DNA of 64,000 nucleotides from Planococcus shenhongbingii (GCF_030413635.1 NZ_CP129235.1:2046001-2110000), one strand, 5' to 3'; counted from the first letter of the stretch, positions 1 to 9,184 are shown. Notes: generated by a model from the letters alone, not told the origin. Translations and numbers: made by a program.

Positions 1-1581
1 GAAGCCGCATTAACCCAATCCATTTCAGAACTTGAAACGATTAAAGAACAAACTTCTCAGCAAATCAGCGACAAAGAAGCCGCCATCTTCGGCGCCCATC
101 TTTTAGTGCTAAGCGATCCCGAATTGCTTGGCCCAATCAAGGAAAAAATTGAGACAGACAAAAATAATGCGGAATATGCTTTGCAGGAAACCGCAAATAT
201 GTTCATCCAGATGTTCGAATCGATGGACAATGATTATATGAAAGAACGCGCGGCAGATATCCGCGATGTAACCAAACGCGTGCTGTCCCACCTTTTGGGT
301 GTATCCATTCAAAGCCCGAGCATGATTTCCGACGAAGTCGTGATCATCGCGGAGGATTTGACCCCTTCCGATACGGTGCAATTGAATCCAAAATTTGTTA
401 AAGGGTTTATCACCGATATCGGCGGACGCACTTCCCACTCGGCCATTCTTGCCCGGACATTGGAAATACCGGCAGTCGTTGGCGCGAAGACCGCGATGGC
501 AGCTGTTGAAAACGGAACCGTCATCATCGTCGATGGTCTCGATGGCCAAATCATCATTGATCCTGACGAAGCAACCATTGCTTCATATGAAGAAAAGAAA
601 GCCCAGTACGACCGCCAAAAAGCGGAATGGGCAAAACTGAAAAACGAGCCGACCATCACAACGGACGGCCATTCAGTGGAACTCGGCGCCAATATCGGAA
701 CACCGAAAGATACGGTTGGCGTCTTGGAAAACGGCGGAGAAGCAATCGGCTTATATCGTACGGAATTTCTGTACATGGGCCGTGACCAGTTCCCGACGGA
801 AGAAGAGCAATTTGAAGCTTATTCTTCGGTATTAAAAGCGATGGAAGGCAAACCGACTGTAGTCCGCACATTGGATATCGGCGGCGACAAAGAGCTTTCT
901 TATCTGCAATTGCCAAAAGAACTGAATCCTTTCCTGGGCTTGCGGGCAATCCGCCTGTGCCTGGAAATGGAAGACATGTTCCGGACGCAGCTGCGTGCCT
1001 TGCTTCGTGCAAGCGTCCATGGCAATTTGAAAATCATGTTCCCGATGATTGCAACACTCGATGAATTCCGTCAGGCGAAATCGCTCGTTCTCGATGAAAA
1101 AGCGAAGCTGCAGACAGAAGGCGTTGAAGTCAGTGATTCAATCGAAATCGGCATCATGGTCGAAATTCCTTCTACTGCTGTTATGGCGGATACATTTGCC
1201 AAAGAAGTGGATTTCTTCTCCATTGGCACAAACGACTTGATCCAGTACACCATGGCGGCTGACCGCATGAACGAACGCGTGTCGTATTTGTACCAGCCTT
1301 TCAATCCGGCGATTTTGCGCCTGGTGAAAATGGTCATTGATGCTTCGCATCGTGAAGGCAAATGGACAGGCATGTGCGGAGAAATGGCCGGAGATGAAAT
1401 TGCCATTCCAATCTTGCTTGGCCTTGGCTTAGATGAATTTTCAATGAGTGCTTCTTCTATTCTGAAAGCACGAGCGCAAATCAGCAAATTATCAAAAGCC
1501 GATATGGAAAGCCATATTGACCGAATTCTAGCGATGGACACTTCAGTTGAAGTTGCCACTTACGTAAAAGAAAAAATGTAA
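1..1581 (+). CDS. ptsI: PTS enzyme I (phosphoenolpyruvate-protein phosphotransferase), 5'-truncated
   Basis: Cytosolic enzyme that transfers phosphate from PEP to HPr and so feeds every PTS sugar uptake system, including the mannitol PTS at 32625-35732. The frame is open from base 1, so the N-terminus lies outside the window; 526 residues are visible against about 570 in the family, so roughly 45 are missing. The phosphorylated His lies in [12 protein letters not shown] (His codon 436-438). The C-terminal PEP-binding barrel shows [14 protein letters not shown] and GMCGEMAGD with the conserved Cys. An internal GTG at 106 is not the start, because the family-typical [15 protein letters not shown] runs straight through it. 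The gene ends in a strong hairpin terminator. ptsH is expected just upstream, outside the window. Confidence 0.96.
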   Translation, partial: EAALTQSISELETIKEQTSQQISDKEAAIFGAHLLVLSDPELLGPIKEKIETDKNNAEYALQETANMFIQMFESMDNDYMKERAADIRDVTKRVLSHLLGVSIQSPSMISDEVVIIAEDLTPSDTVQLNPKFVKGFITDIGGRTSHSAILARTLEIPAVVGAKTAMAAVENGTVIIVDGLDGQIIIDPDEATIASYEEKKAQYDRQKAEWAKLKNEPTITTDGHSVELGANIGTPKDTVGVLENGGEAIGLYRTEFLYMGRDQFPTEEEQFEAYSSVLKAMEGKPTVVRTLDIGGDKELSYLQLPKELNPFLGLRAIRLCLEMEDMFRTQLRALLRASVHGNLKIMFPMIATLDEFRQAKSLVLDEKAKLQTEGVEVSDSIEIGIMVEIPSTAVMADTFAKEVDFFSIGTNDLIQYTMAADRMNERVSYLYQPFNPAILRLVKMVIDASHREGKWTGMCGEMAGDEIAIPILLGLGLDEFSMSASSILKARAQISKLSKADMESHIDRILAMDTSVEVATYVKEKM

Positions 1582-1620
1582 AAAAAGCCACAAGGTTCTT
1601 TTGAACCTTGTGGCTTTTTT
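1581..1620. terminator. Bidirectional rho-independent terminator, ptsI / ECF operon
   Basis: AAAAAGCCACAAGGTTC pairs with GAACCTTGTGGCTTTTTT around a TTT loop, with an A run on one side and a T run on the other. It serves ptsI from the left and the converging ECF operon from the right. Confidence 0.93.
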
Positions 1621-2434
1621 AATGTCCGGTGTGCTGCTGCAGAATTGCATTAATCAGTTGCTGCTTGGAAAGGATGCCGTCTGGAAAATCCAGCATTCTT
1701 GCCATTTGAGCTACCGCGGGAGGCTTCAGCATGCTTTTTTCCAGAATCCCGGCATCATAAAAAATCCTGTTCGCTTGGTCATCGGCTATGAGCTTGCGGT
1801 TCGCCATGACAACGATCCGCTGGAAATAGTCGGTGACAAATTCCATATCGTGCGTAATGGTAATGACGGTCTTCCCTTTTTGTTCAAGCGTCTCGAGCAG
1901 GCGGCCAAGAATTTTCAATCCGATTTTGTCTTGTCCGGCTGTCGGCTCATCGAGGATGATAATATCCGAATCCATCGCCAGAACAGATGCGATCGTCACG
2001 AATTTGCGTTCGGAGTACGGCAAATTATACGGGTTTTCTTCCGCAAAACTGGTGATTCCGCAAATATCCATCGCCCATTGGGTCAGCGCATCTACACGCT
2101 CCACATCAAACTTCATATTTTTCGGTCCAAAACGGACTTCAGATTCAACATCGTTATGAAAAATCTGATCATCCGGATTTTGGAACACATAGCCGACTTT
2201 TTTTGAAACTTGAGCAGTGGTGTATTTTTTAGTGTCCCATTCACCGACCAACACCGTTCCAGCCTTTGGTTTTAATAAACCATTCATCAGTTTGACCGCA
2301 GTTGTCTTCCCTGCACCGTTCTGTCCGACAATGGCTACGCGTTCGCCAGTTGTAACCGACAAAGAAAAGTCTTCAAGCGCTTTTGTGCCGTCCGGATAAG
2401 AAAAACTGACATTTTCCAATAGAAGGTCAGTCAC
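1619..2434 (-). CDS. ECF transporter ATPase with atypical ABC signature
   Basis: One of the two cytosolic ATPases of the ECF (energy-coupling factor) importer in this operon. The Walker A motif GQNGAGKTT, Walker B IIILDEPTAGQD and H-loop ITHD are intact. Where the ABC signature (LSGGQ) should be it reads LPYSERKFVTIA, so this subunit's signature is degenerate while its partner's (2427-3290) is canonical. That suggests an asymmetric heterodimer. I place the start at GTG 2434 (GGAG, 9-nt spacer) rather than TTG 2440. The coding start overlaps the end of the partner gene, indicating translational coupling. It is the last gene of the operon and ends at the terminator shared with ptsI. Confidence 0.88.
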   Translation of the reverse strand: MTDLLLENVSFSYPDGTKALEDFSLSVTTGERVAIVGQNGAGKTTAVKLMNGLLKPKAGTVLVGEWDTKKYTTAQVSKKVGYVFQNPDDQIFHNDVESEVRFGPKNMKFDVERVDALTQWAMDICGITSFAEENPYNLPYSERKFVTIASVLAMDSDIIILDEPTAGQDKIGLKILGRLLETLEQKGKTVITITHDMEFVTDYFQRIVVMANRKLIADDQANRIFYDAGILEKSMLKPPAVAQMARMLDFPDGILSKQQLINAILQQHTGH

Positions 2435-3290
2435 GCGCAATCACTCCATTCAAATTCAGTGCTTCTGCCAATTCACTATCTCTTATCGGCAAAAACGCTA
2501 GTGGCATCCCTGCTTTTTGCAGTTGAAGGGCAAGTTCCGTAACATGCGGATACTGTATGTCATATTGTTCGAATTGCGGGTCAGCGAAAATGTCCCGAAC
2601 GGCGCCTTGCATGACCAGTTCACCTTTATGCATAACCAGCAAATCATCGGCATATTCAGCAATCAAGTTTATTTTATGTTCAACCAAAACAATGGTTTTG
2701 CCGCGTTCTTTCATCAAACGGATAATGTCGAAAATCTGCTCAGTCCCGATTGGGTCAAGCTGGGAAGTCGGTTCATCAATGACCAGAATATCCGGGTCCA
2801 TTACGATGATGGAAGCAAGGGCAACACGCTGTCTTTGCCCTCCTGACAGATCGAAGGGGTTTTTATAGCGCAAATGGTCGATGTTAACGAGTTTCAGCAT
2901 TTCATCAACCCGCAAACGAATTTCATCGACCGGAACTCCAAGGTTTTCCAATCCGAATGCCACTTCTTCAAAAACATTGTTTTTAACGCCTGATACTTGG
3001 ATAAAAGGGTTTTGAAAGACATAGCCCACTTTCTCAGCCAATTGTCCGAGCTGTGCATCCTGTATACGAATGCCATCAACCAGGACTTCTCCTTCCAGGT
3101 CCCCTTTATAAAAATGAGGAATAAATCCCCGGATGGTGTTGCACAATGTTGTTTTGCCCGAACTGTTATTGCCGATGATTGCGGTGAATTTTCCCTTCTC
3201 GATGCTGAAAGAGACATTTTTTAAGACATAATCATCGCTTACAGGATAGCGGTACGAAACGTTTTTTAAATCGATCATGTCTGCTGCCAT
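2427..3290 (-). CDS. ECF transporter ATPase, canonical
   Basis: Second ECF ATPase, 287 residues. It has Walker A GNNSSGKTT, signature LSGGQRQRVALA, Walker B ILVIDEPTSQLD and H-loop LVEHKINL, a complete set for ATP hydrolysis. EcfA proteins form heterodimers that grip the coupling helices of EcfT on the inner face of the membrane. The start has GGAGG eight bases upstream. It overlaps the EcfT gene by about 16 nt and the next ATPase by a few, so the three energizing subunits are translationally coupled. Confidence 0.92.
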   Translation of the reverse strand: MAADMIDLKNVSYRYPVSDDYVLKNVSFSIEKGKFTAIIGNNSSGKTTLCNTIRGFIPHFYKGDLEGEVLVDGIRIQDAQLGQLAEKVGYVFQNPFIQVSGVKNNVFEEVAFGLENLGVPVDEIRLRVDEMLKLVNIDHLRYKNPFDLSGGQRQRVALASIIVMDPDILVIDEPTSQLDPIGTEQIFDIIRLMKERGKTIVLVEHKINLIAEYADDLLVMHKGELVMQGAVRDIFADPQFEQYDIQYPHVTELALQLQKAGMPLAFLPIRDSELAEALNLNGVIARD

Positions 3291-4030
3291 AAGAAAAACC
3301 TCCAGACAACTAAAGCGATAATGATGAAGACCAAAACGACTGGCAGAATCCGGTCAGCACGGCTTTTTGTCAGCTTATGCAAACTGGTCTTTTGCACCGG
3401 AGCTGAAAAAGCCCGTGACTCGAGTGTCAGCGCCCTTTCTTCTGTACCGGCGATGGACGACAAAATCAACGGCGTTAAAGTAGGAATAAATGCTTTCGCC
3501 CGCACGAACAAGGAACCTTCTGTTTCGACGCCTCTCGTTTTTTGGGCTTCCATGATGGTATTCGCTTGGCGGCGCATTTCCGGAATGATTTGCAGCGTCG
3601 ATAATACTACGTAGGCGCCCATCGGCGGCATGCCTTTATCTTCAAGCGATTTAACAAAATCCCGCACTTCTGTCATCCTGAAAAACAGCACAAAGGCGGA
3701 ACCGATCGCCAAGATGCGAGAGGTTAAGATAAGGCCATAATAGATGCCTTCTTGTTTGATTTCAAAAATCCACCATTGCCACAGCACTTGTTCTCCGGGA
3801 AAGAAAAAGATTTGCATCAGAAACACGATGATTAAAACACTCAATAAAGCTTTCAAAACAATTTCCATGAATTCCTTGAAAACCCCTGCCATGAATGCAA
3901 TAGCCATCAAACCGAAAAATAGTGAAAAGGCGAATAGGTAGCCTGGAATGATTAAAACGGCCGCTAAAATAAATAATGCAAAGTAAAATTTCGTCATCGG
4001 ATGAAGCTGAAGCAATGCATTTGGTTTCAT
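3275..4030 (-). CDS. ECF transporter transmembrane protein EcfT
   Basis: Membrane scaffold of the ECF importer, about 251 residues, with several hydrophobic segments in its N-terminal half. The two coupling helices that contact the ATPases carry the family's x-R-G/A motifs, here TRG (in QKTRGVET) and SRA (in LESRAFS). The ATG at 4030 is preferred because GAGG sits about 10 nt upstream; an in-frame GTG at 4042 would overlap the Shine-Dalgarno. The gene lies between the S component and the ATPases, as expected for a dedicated (group I) ECF system. Confidence 0.9.
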   Translation of the reverse strand: MKPNALLQLHPMTKFYFALFILAAVLIIPGYLFAFSLFFGLMAIAFMAGVFKEFMEIVLKALLSVLIIVFLMQIFFFPGEQVLWQWWIFEIKQEGIYYGLILTSRILAIGSAFVLFFRMTEVRDFVKSLEDKGMPPMGAYVVLSTLQIIPEMRRQANTIMEAQKTRGVETEGSLFVRAKAFIPTLTPLILSSIAGTEERALTLESRAFSAPVQKTSLHKLTKSRADRILPVVLVFIIIALVVWRFFLWQQT

Positions 4031-4094
4031 GGATGATGCCACCTCTTTTCCACAACTGCATCTTTTAAGCTGACAGCATTAACTGCAAAACTTT

Positions 4095-4697
4095 TCATTG
4101 CCGGCTTCTGCGCTTCATATACAGATGGCCGTATTTCAGTTTTGATAAATAACGGTCCGACATGCCTTTTACAATGAAAAAGACGATTAAGACTGAAACC
4201 ACTTTATCGGCGATTTCCACAATAAAGCTGGAAGAAAACACGGCAGTCCATAATTCCTGGCCTGATGCCAGGAAGGTAGCCGTAATGAGAGAAGACGTAT
4301 TCCCTGTTGCCCCCCCAAATACCAAAACCGTAATCGGTGCCGAAACCACAACCGCAATCAACGTAATGACAAGGCCTGAAATGATCGTTTTTGGAACACT
4401 TTTGAAAAATCCGTATTTGGAAAGGAGACCGGCTCCCACTCCGATAGCCATTGATGTTAAGGCATACGGCAAATAGACTGGATTGAATATCGCATTGATT
4501 AAGTTGGTGATCAGTCCGGCAAGTAAAGCGACCCATGGCCCTGCAATAACGCCGACTAAAATCGTGCCGATGGTATCCAGGAAAATCGGCAACCGCAGAA
4601 CATTTGTCAATTGGAAACCGACAATATTGATCGCTACTCCAATCGGTATCAACAGCATCGCCATTAAACTGAAATCATCTTTAAAACTGCGCTTCAT
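4095..4697 (-). CDS. ECF transporter substrate-binding (S) component, probably nucleoside/nucleobase
   Basis: A 200-residue, strongly hydrophobic protein with about six membrane segments, typical of ECF S components, which bind the substrate in the membrane. It ends in a basic tail (KRRSRQ). The specificity is inferred from context: the next gene upstream encodes a nucleoside hydrolase, and T and A subunits follow, so the import substrate is probably a nucleoside or related base. I cannot assign it to a named vitamin S family. The start has GGGGGAG at good spacing. No riboswitch-like leader was recognised upstream of the operon. Confidence 0.8.
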   Translation of the reverse strand: MKRSFKDDFSLMAMLLIPIGVAINIVGFQLTNVLRLPIFLDTIGTILVGVIAGPWVALLAGLITNLINAIFNPVYLPYALTSMAIGVGAGLLSKYGFFKSVPKTIISGLVITLIAVVVSAPITVLVFGGATGNTSSLITATFLASGQELWTAVFSSSFIVEIADKVVSVLIVFFIVKGMSDRYLSKLKYGHLYMKRRSRQ

Positions 4698-4710
4698 CTC
4701 TTCTCCCCCT

Positions 4711-5676
4711 TTAAGTATGGTCAGCTGTCTGCTGGCTCATCTTTTTAATCGCATCGACAAATTGGGCAACGAATTTCTCCCGGTCGACCGTATGCAGCAC
4801 TTTCGCATTGGCAGGTTTTCCGGAACGCTGTACATAGTCCACCACGGTTGTCCCCGCAGTCAGGAGGCCTACTGTCTCTATTTGGACAAAACAGTCATCT
4901 CCTTCAAACAATTCCGGCGTCAAGACATACGAGACCGCACATAAATCATGCAGGCGGAAACGTTCTTCGAATTCCGGAGTGTGGAACGCGGTTTGCCTTG
5001 CTTCTTTCACATAAAAGCGAAGCATCTTCGAAATTTTCAAGGCAAAATCGGACCCGATGCTTTCAATGTCCTGAAGTTCTTTCATCGACACAAACGCTTT
5101 ATGCGTGACATCCAACCCGCTCATGACGATTGGAACCCCTGAGCGGAATACCAAATCAGCAGCGTGAGGATCTACATAAACATTAAATTCAGCAGTTGGA
5201 CTCATATTGCCGCCAACTGCTGCGCCTCCCATATAAGAAATGAATTTAATCTTTTGTTTGACTTCAGGATGCGTGAAAAGCAATGCCCCCAGATTCGTCA
5301 ATGGACCGGTTGCAATCAATACGACCTGCTCGGCACTGTCCATTAATACTTGTCTCATCGCATCGATAGCCGTTCTTTCACTTAACTTTAGCGTGGGTTC
5401 AGGAAATTCCACATTCCCGAGGCCATTGTCTCCATGGACTGCATCCGCAATCTCGAGCTCTTTGAACATTGGCTTTTCCAACCCTTTGGCAATTTCGATG
5501 TTCTGCCCCAAGTAACTGGTGAAGGCTAAAGCATTTGCTACCGTTTTTGCTTGCGTCTGATTTCCCGCTTCCGTCGTAATCAGCTTGATCTCCAGCTCCG
5601 GATGGGCAAAAGCTAAAGTCAATGCCATCACATCATCAATTCCGGGATCGCAGTCGATAATCACAGGAATAGCCAT
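4711..5676 (-). CDS. Inosine/uridine-preferring nucleoside hydrolase
   Basis: A 321-residue nucleoside N-ribohydrolase that splits nucleosides into free base and ribose. The Ca2+-binding signature DCDPGIDD lies at residues 8-15, the Asn/Asp segment FNVYVDPHAADLVF is mid-protein, and the conserved His-Asp is in RLHDLCAV. The AAGGAGG six bases before ATG 5676 fixes the start. It is the first gene of the operon with the ECF importer, so import and cleavage are probably coupled: the transporter brings nucleosides in and this enzyme releases base and ribose. Adenine deaminase (26475-28205) could use adenine released this way. Confidence 0.93.
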   Translation of the reverse strand: MAIPVIIDCDPGIDDVMALTLAFAHPELEIKLITTEAGNQTQAKTVANALAFTSYLGQNIEIAKGLEKPMFKELEIADAVHGDNGLGNVEFPEPTLKLSERTAIDAMRQVLMDSAEQVVLIATGPLTNLGALLFTHPEVKQKIKFISYMGGAAVGGNMSPTAEFNVYVDPHAADLVFRSGVPIVMSGLDVTHKAFVSMKELQDIESIGSDFALKISKMLRFYVKEARQTAFHTPEFEERFRLHDLCAVSYVLTPELFEGDDCFVQIETVGLLTAGTTVVDYVQRSGKPANAKVLHTVDREKFVAQFVDAIKKMSQQTADHT

Positions 5677-5767
5677 CTAATTCCTCCTTTATGTATTTCC
5701 TAGCCTTTAATTGAGCAGCTAGTTCTTCTAGCAGTTCTTTCATTACACGTGGACTTCGTTCCTTCAA
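5636..5767 (-). CDS. Possible small ORF overlapping the nucleoside hydrolase start
   Basis: A 43-codon frame (TTG start; internal ATG nine codons in) precedes and overlaps the hydrolase start by 41 nt in another frame. Its middle is helix-like and charged (KELLEELAAQLKARKYIKEE). No good Shine-Dalgarno is visible, so it may be chance or a short coupled leader ORF. I do not recognise a family. Confidence 0.2.
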   Translation of the reverse strand: MKERSPRVMKELLEELAAQLKARKYIKEELDGYSCDYRLRSRN

Positions 5768-5858
5768 ATGTCATTAAGTATTTCGATTTCAGAAGATCAA
5801 ATTCCTGCAATGAACCCATGTATCAATTGGATTTCTTCCATTTAATATATTCAAGCAC

Positions 5859-5886
5859 AAAAAAGAGGAGACCCTCGTCTCCTCTC
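5859..5886 (-). terminator. Rho-independent terminator of the SnoaL-like gene
   Basis: On the minus strand AGAGGAGAC pairs with GTCTCCTCT around a four-base loop, followed by six T. It separates the 5897-6262 gene from the nucleoside operon. Confidence 0.9.
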
Positions 5887-5896
5887 ACAATTTTAA

Positions 5897-6262
5897 TTAT
5901 TTATCTTCATTGACGACGGATATCAAATTGGTGATTTTGCCGCCAGATTCCGAATTCACTTCGTATATGTCTTGATATGAATAAGATTTTACGTTGCCGT
6001 CTTTTTCATTAACCATCATTTTTCCGCTCACCGTGGCTTGGAGGCCTTCAGTCCGCACCTTGTCAATTGTGACTTTCACGTCATGATTGGTATCCATCGC
6101 TCCAACATAGCTCAAAAACTCTTCTTTTCCTCGGATCGTTTTTTCGCCTTCCATTTCCCATGTAATATCGTCCGCAATATGTTTTTCAATAAAATCCAAG
6201 TCTCCGATTACAAAAGCGATGTTCATTTCTTTGAAAAACTTCTCACTTTTTACATCTGCCAT
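5897..6262 (-). CDS. SnoaL-like / NTF2-fold protein
   Basis: A 121-residue protein of the NTF2-like superfamily, recognised by its pattern: N-terminal helix (KFFKEMNIAFVIGDLDFIEKHIADDITWEME), then alternating strands ending in a short C-terminal tail. Members act as small-molecule isomerases, cyclases or binding proteins, and the substrate cannot be read from sequence. AAGGAGG precedes the ATG. The upstream gene is an MBL hydrolase about 80 bp away with no terminator seen between, so the two may be co-transcribed. Confidence 0.75.
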   Translation of the reverse strand: MADVKSEKFFKEMNIAFVIGDLDFIEKHIADDITWEMEGEKTIRGKEEFLSYVGAMDTNHDVKVTIDKVRTEGLQATVSGKMMVNEKDGNVKSYSYQDIYEVNSESGGKITNLISVVNEDK

Positions 6263-6341
6263 ATGGAATTTTCCTCCTTAAGGAAGTTATTTTCTATTCA
6301 ATACCCGATAGAGCATTTTTAAACCCACTCTTTTTGCTGAT

Positions 6342-7298
6342 TTATTGAGTTGCTGTATTCTCACTGCTTTTATTTTTCGCCAAAAAATCCATCATGCCCA
6401 TAGAGCTGACTTCCATGTCGAGTTGGATAATTTTATAAACAGGGTGGTCATCGGCAATATGCTGTTGTCTTAAATGTTCCTTTACCCGACCTTTTAGCCG
6501 TGCTGCCAGTTCCTTCGGGCCGTCGCCGCTGTCAAGCGCCGCTTTTGCTTCTTCCAAAAAGACCTCTAGCCAATCAGAAACCTGGTGAAGAGCACTTTGG
6601 GGTTTTTCGGTCATCCCATAATGGCCATAGTAGATGGCATCCAGGTTCTGTGCCAGCATCCGGTCAATTGCCCGTTTCATGGCAACTGGGTCAAACTGGT
6701 TAGGGGAAGTCGATGGCAAAAACAATTCAATGCCGTCTTCCACGAGCTGTTCATAGCGGATGCCTGCCGTGTCACCGGCGAACATGCCGTTGCTGACAGG
6801 ATCGTAAATGCCGAAGTGATGGTTGGCATGTCCGGGAGTATCCCAGAATTCAAGTGTACAGGCCGGACTGATTTGCAATTGGCCGCCTTCCGTTTTTAAC
6901 AGCAGCCGATCTTCCGGTACAGGTATAATGGGATTGAATAATTCATCAAATTTTTCTCCATAAACCATCCTTGCGCCAGCGATCAATCGGCTCGGGTCCG
7001 CAAGGTGCCTCGCTCCTTTCGGATGTACCACAATTTTGGCATTTGGGCAGTCTTTAAGCAGAAGACCGGCTCCGCCTGCATGATCAAGATGGACATGAGT
7101 GACGATTATGTATTTCACTTGGTCCAGTGAAAACCCTAATTCTTTCAACCCTTTTTTAACATGCTGAACTGAAGGGCTGGCACTCGTATCAATGATGGTC
7201 AGTTCCTGCTCATCGATTACATACGTACCTGTCCGTTCTTTTAACCCTAAATCCATTCCATCAATTATATGAATGCGTCCGTTTAATTGTTTGGGCAT
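6342..7298 (-). CDS. MBL-fold metallo-hydrolase
   Basis: A metallo-beta-lactamase-fold hydrolase of about 318 residues. The binuclear metal motif HVHLDHAGG (HxHxDH) is intact. Further ligands are visible as HANHHF, the Asp in MFAGDTAG and the His in YYGHYG. The C-terminal helical region resembles that of glyoxalase II-like or lactonase-like members. The start is taken at the second ATG, which has AAGGAGG six bases upstream. The substrate is unknown; thioester, lactone or phosphodiester hydrolysis are all found in this family. Confidence 0.88.
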   Translation of the reverse strand: MPKQLNGRIHIIDGMDLGLKERTGTYVIDEQELTIIDTSASPSVQHVKKGLKELGFSLDQVKYIIVTHVHLDHAGGAGLLLKDCPNAKIVVHPKGARHLADPSRLIAGARMVYGEKFDELFNPIIPVPEDRLLLKTEGGQLQISPACTLEFWDTPGHANHHFGIYDPVSNGMFAGDTAGIRYEQLVEDGIELFLPSTSPNQFDPVAMKRAIDRMLAQNLDAIYYGHYGMTEKPQSALHQVSDWLEVFLEEAKAALDSGDGPKELAARLKGRVKEHLRQQHIADDHPVYKIIQLDMEVSSMGMMDFLAKNKSSENTATQ

Positions 7299-7391
7299 GG
7301 CCATCCTCCTTGAGGTTATTATTTAATATACTGAATATTCTATCACTCAAACTCATATAGGGATACTTGCAGGCACTCTGCCTTTGCTAAA

Positions 7392-7424
7392 GAAAAACCT
7401 TAAGAAATAAATTTCTTAAGGCTT
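7392..7424 (-). terminator. Terminator of the ZIP-like gene
   Basis: Minus strand CCTTAAGAAA pairs with TTTCTTAAGG, followed by TTTTTC. Confidence 0.88.
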
Positions 7425-7430
7425 TGAACG

Positions 7431-8174
7431 CTAAATTTGCTGCAGCATTAAAGTAATAAAAATTCCCAGCGCTGTAATGAAACCGGTAATTGGCCCGCCT
7501 TTTTCATGTGCTTCAGGCATCATGGTAGAAGCCACCATGGCGACAATGCCACCTGCCGCAAAAGCACTGATCAACGCCTGAATATCTGTTGGGGCATTTT
7601 CCAGGAATGTATATCCGATAAGTGAACTTAATGCGGATGCTACCATTACGAAAACCCACATCATCAGCACTTTCTTTTTATGGAAGCCGCCTTTTTGCAA
7701 ACCGGTTGTACTGGATATACCTTCTGGCAAATTACTGATGAAAACAGCGGCAATCAATGCGAAACCGATGCCTCCGCCTTGCGCAAGGCCAAGGCCGATC
7801 ATGGCTGTTTCCGGGATGGCATCCATGATGGTGCCGAGAAAAATCGCCATTCCGGCACTTGCTTCCGAATTACTGGGGGCATCTTTTCCATGCCCGGAAC
7901 GTTTCCGGTGCATGCCGCCTTTACGAGTAACTAAAATATCCAAAAAAGTGAAAATTAATGCTCCGCCGAGAAATCCCAGCGCTATATACATCAACCCGCT
8001 GATTTCCATCGCTTCGACCAACAGCTCAAAAGCAACAGCTCCGATCAACGCCCCAGTTCCAAGTGCCATGATAAAACCGATCAGCTTTTGCGGAAGCGCA
8101 ACGGCCATGACGATCAAAGCACCCAACAAATTGGCTCCGCCTGCTACTGCACCCCAAAACAGCGCTTGCCCCAT
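7431..8174 (-). CDS. ZIP-family-like metal transporter
   Basis: A membrane protein of about 247 residues with eight predicted helices and a short hydrophilic, His-containing loop (GMHRKRSGHGKD) between helices 3 and 4, the general plan of ZIP divalent metal transporters. Helix motifs are AIPETAMIG and ISNLPEGISS, with PEAHE near the C-terminus. In classical ZIPs the HNxPEG motif supplies a metal-binding His; here it reads SNLPEG, so the binding site is altered. Start ATG 8174 has GAGGGG eight bases upstream. It is transcribed away from nnrD. The metal cannot be assigned. Confidence 0.75.
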   Translation of the reverse strand: MGQALFWGAVAGGANLLGALIVMAVALPQKLIGFIMALGTGALIGAVAFELLVEAMEISGLMYIALGFLGGALIFTFLDILVTRKGGMHRKRSGHGKDAPSNSEASAGMAIFLGTIMDAIPETAMIGLGLAQGGGIGFALIAAVFISNLPEGISSTTGLQKGGFHKKKVLMMWVFVMVASALSSLIGYTFLENAPTDIQALISAFAAGGIVAMVASTMMPEAHEKGGPITGFITALGIFITLMLQQI

Positions 8175-8323
8175 CCAACCCACCCCTCTTCAATTTCATT
8201 TCCATGCTTTACCGTTCCCGGAAATTATCAATCATAACCACAATCGGAATCTAAACTTCGCAGCCGTTATTTAGCTGCTTCGAACGGGTATGTTTTATTA
8301 AACAGACATTATGCTGGGAGCTG

Positions 8324-9184
8324 ATGAGGTTGGCAGAAAATAAGGGAAGGCTATCCGTATGGACCGGGCATTCTGTAGAAAAAACCCTTCCGATACGAGA
8401 CCAAAAAAGCCACAAAGGAACATATGGCACCGGTCTTTTGATAGCGGGCAGCCGGGATATGCCAGGAGCTGCATTATTATCAGGGCTGGGTGCGATGCGC
8501 TCCGGAATCGGAAAACTGGAAATCGGCACCGAATCGGAAGTGATTCCATTGGTGGTCCCTGTTCTTCCGGAAGCCACCTATATCCGGAATGGCTTAGAAA
8601 AAGTAGCAGACGGGACGCTTGAACTGCATCGGTACCGCGCGGCTGCCATCGGGCCAGGCATTGTGCCGAACCGGATTGCAGAACATGCGATTGAGCAGCT
8701 CGTCGACTGCGATTTTCCAGTTGTTCTCGATGCAGGCGCTTTAACGGAGCGTTCTTATAATGAGCGGCCAGCTCCAATTATTTTAACGCCCCATCCTGGA
8801 GAGTTCTCACGAATTACGGGTGTCTCAACAACCGACCTGGAAAAGCGGCGCGGTTACTATGTTTCCAGGTTTGCGAAAGAACTTGGTGTCACCATCGTCT
8901 TGAAAGGACATCAGACAGTCATTGCCTTCCCGGATGGTGAAACCTGGGTTAACGCCACTGGAAATGCCTCGCTCGCTAAAGGCGGCACAGGCGACACATT
9001 GACGGGCATGATTCTCGGCATGCTGTGCTGCCATGAAGACTGGAAACATGCTGTTTTGAATGCGGTGTTTCTCCACGGGGCTTGTGCTGACCATTGGGCC
9101 GCTACACGTTCTACGCAAACATTGCTCGCTCATGAATTAACGGATTTCCTTCCGGAAGTATGGAAAAAATACGAGCCTAAATAA
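8324..9184 (+). CDS. nnrD: ADP/ATP-dependent NAD(P)H-hydrate dehydratase
   Basis: A 286-residue ribokinase-like enzyme that repairs hydrated NAD(P)H, using ATP or ADP to regenerate NAD(P)H. Visible motifs are the N-terminal KGTYGTGLLIAGS with GAALLSGLGAMRSGIG, the central ILTPHPGEFSRI and the nucleotide/catalytic GNASLAKGGTGDTLTG. The length fits the stand-alone C-terminal-type enzyme without the YjeF epimerase domain. The Shine-Dalgarno GGGAG is close to ATG 8324; TTG at 8330 is an alternative with better spacing. Transcription is divergent from the ZIP-like gene. Confidence 0.93.
   Translation: MRLAENKGRLSVWTGHSVEKTLPIRDQKSHKGTYGTGLLIAGSRDMPGAALLSGLGAMRSGIGKLEIGTESEVIPLVVPVLPEATYIRNGLEKVADGTLELHRYRAAAIGPGIVPNRIAEHAIEQLVDCDFPVVLDAGALTERSYNERPAPIILTPHPGEFSRITGVSTTDLEKRRGYYVSRFAKELGVTIVLKGHQTVIAFPDGETWVNATGNASLAKGGTGDTLTGMILGMLCCHEDWKHAVLNAVFLHGACADHWAATRSTQTLLAHELTDFLPEVWKKYEPK

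Noticed and set aside
5677..5858. Purine or other riboswitch in front of the nucleoside operon
   Set aside because: No purine riboswitch pattern or terminator/antiterminator structure was recognised.
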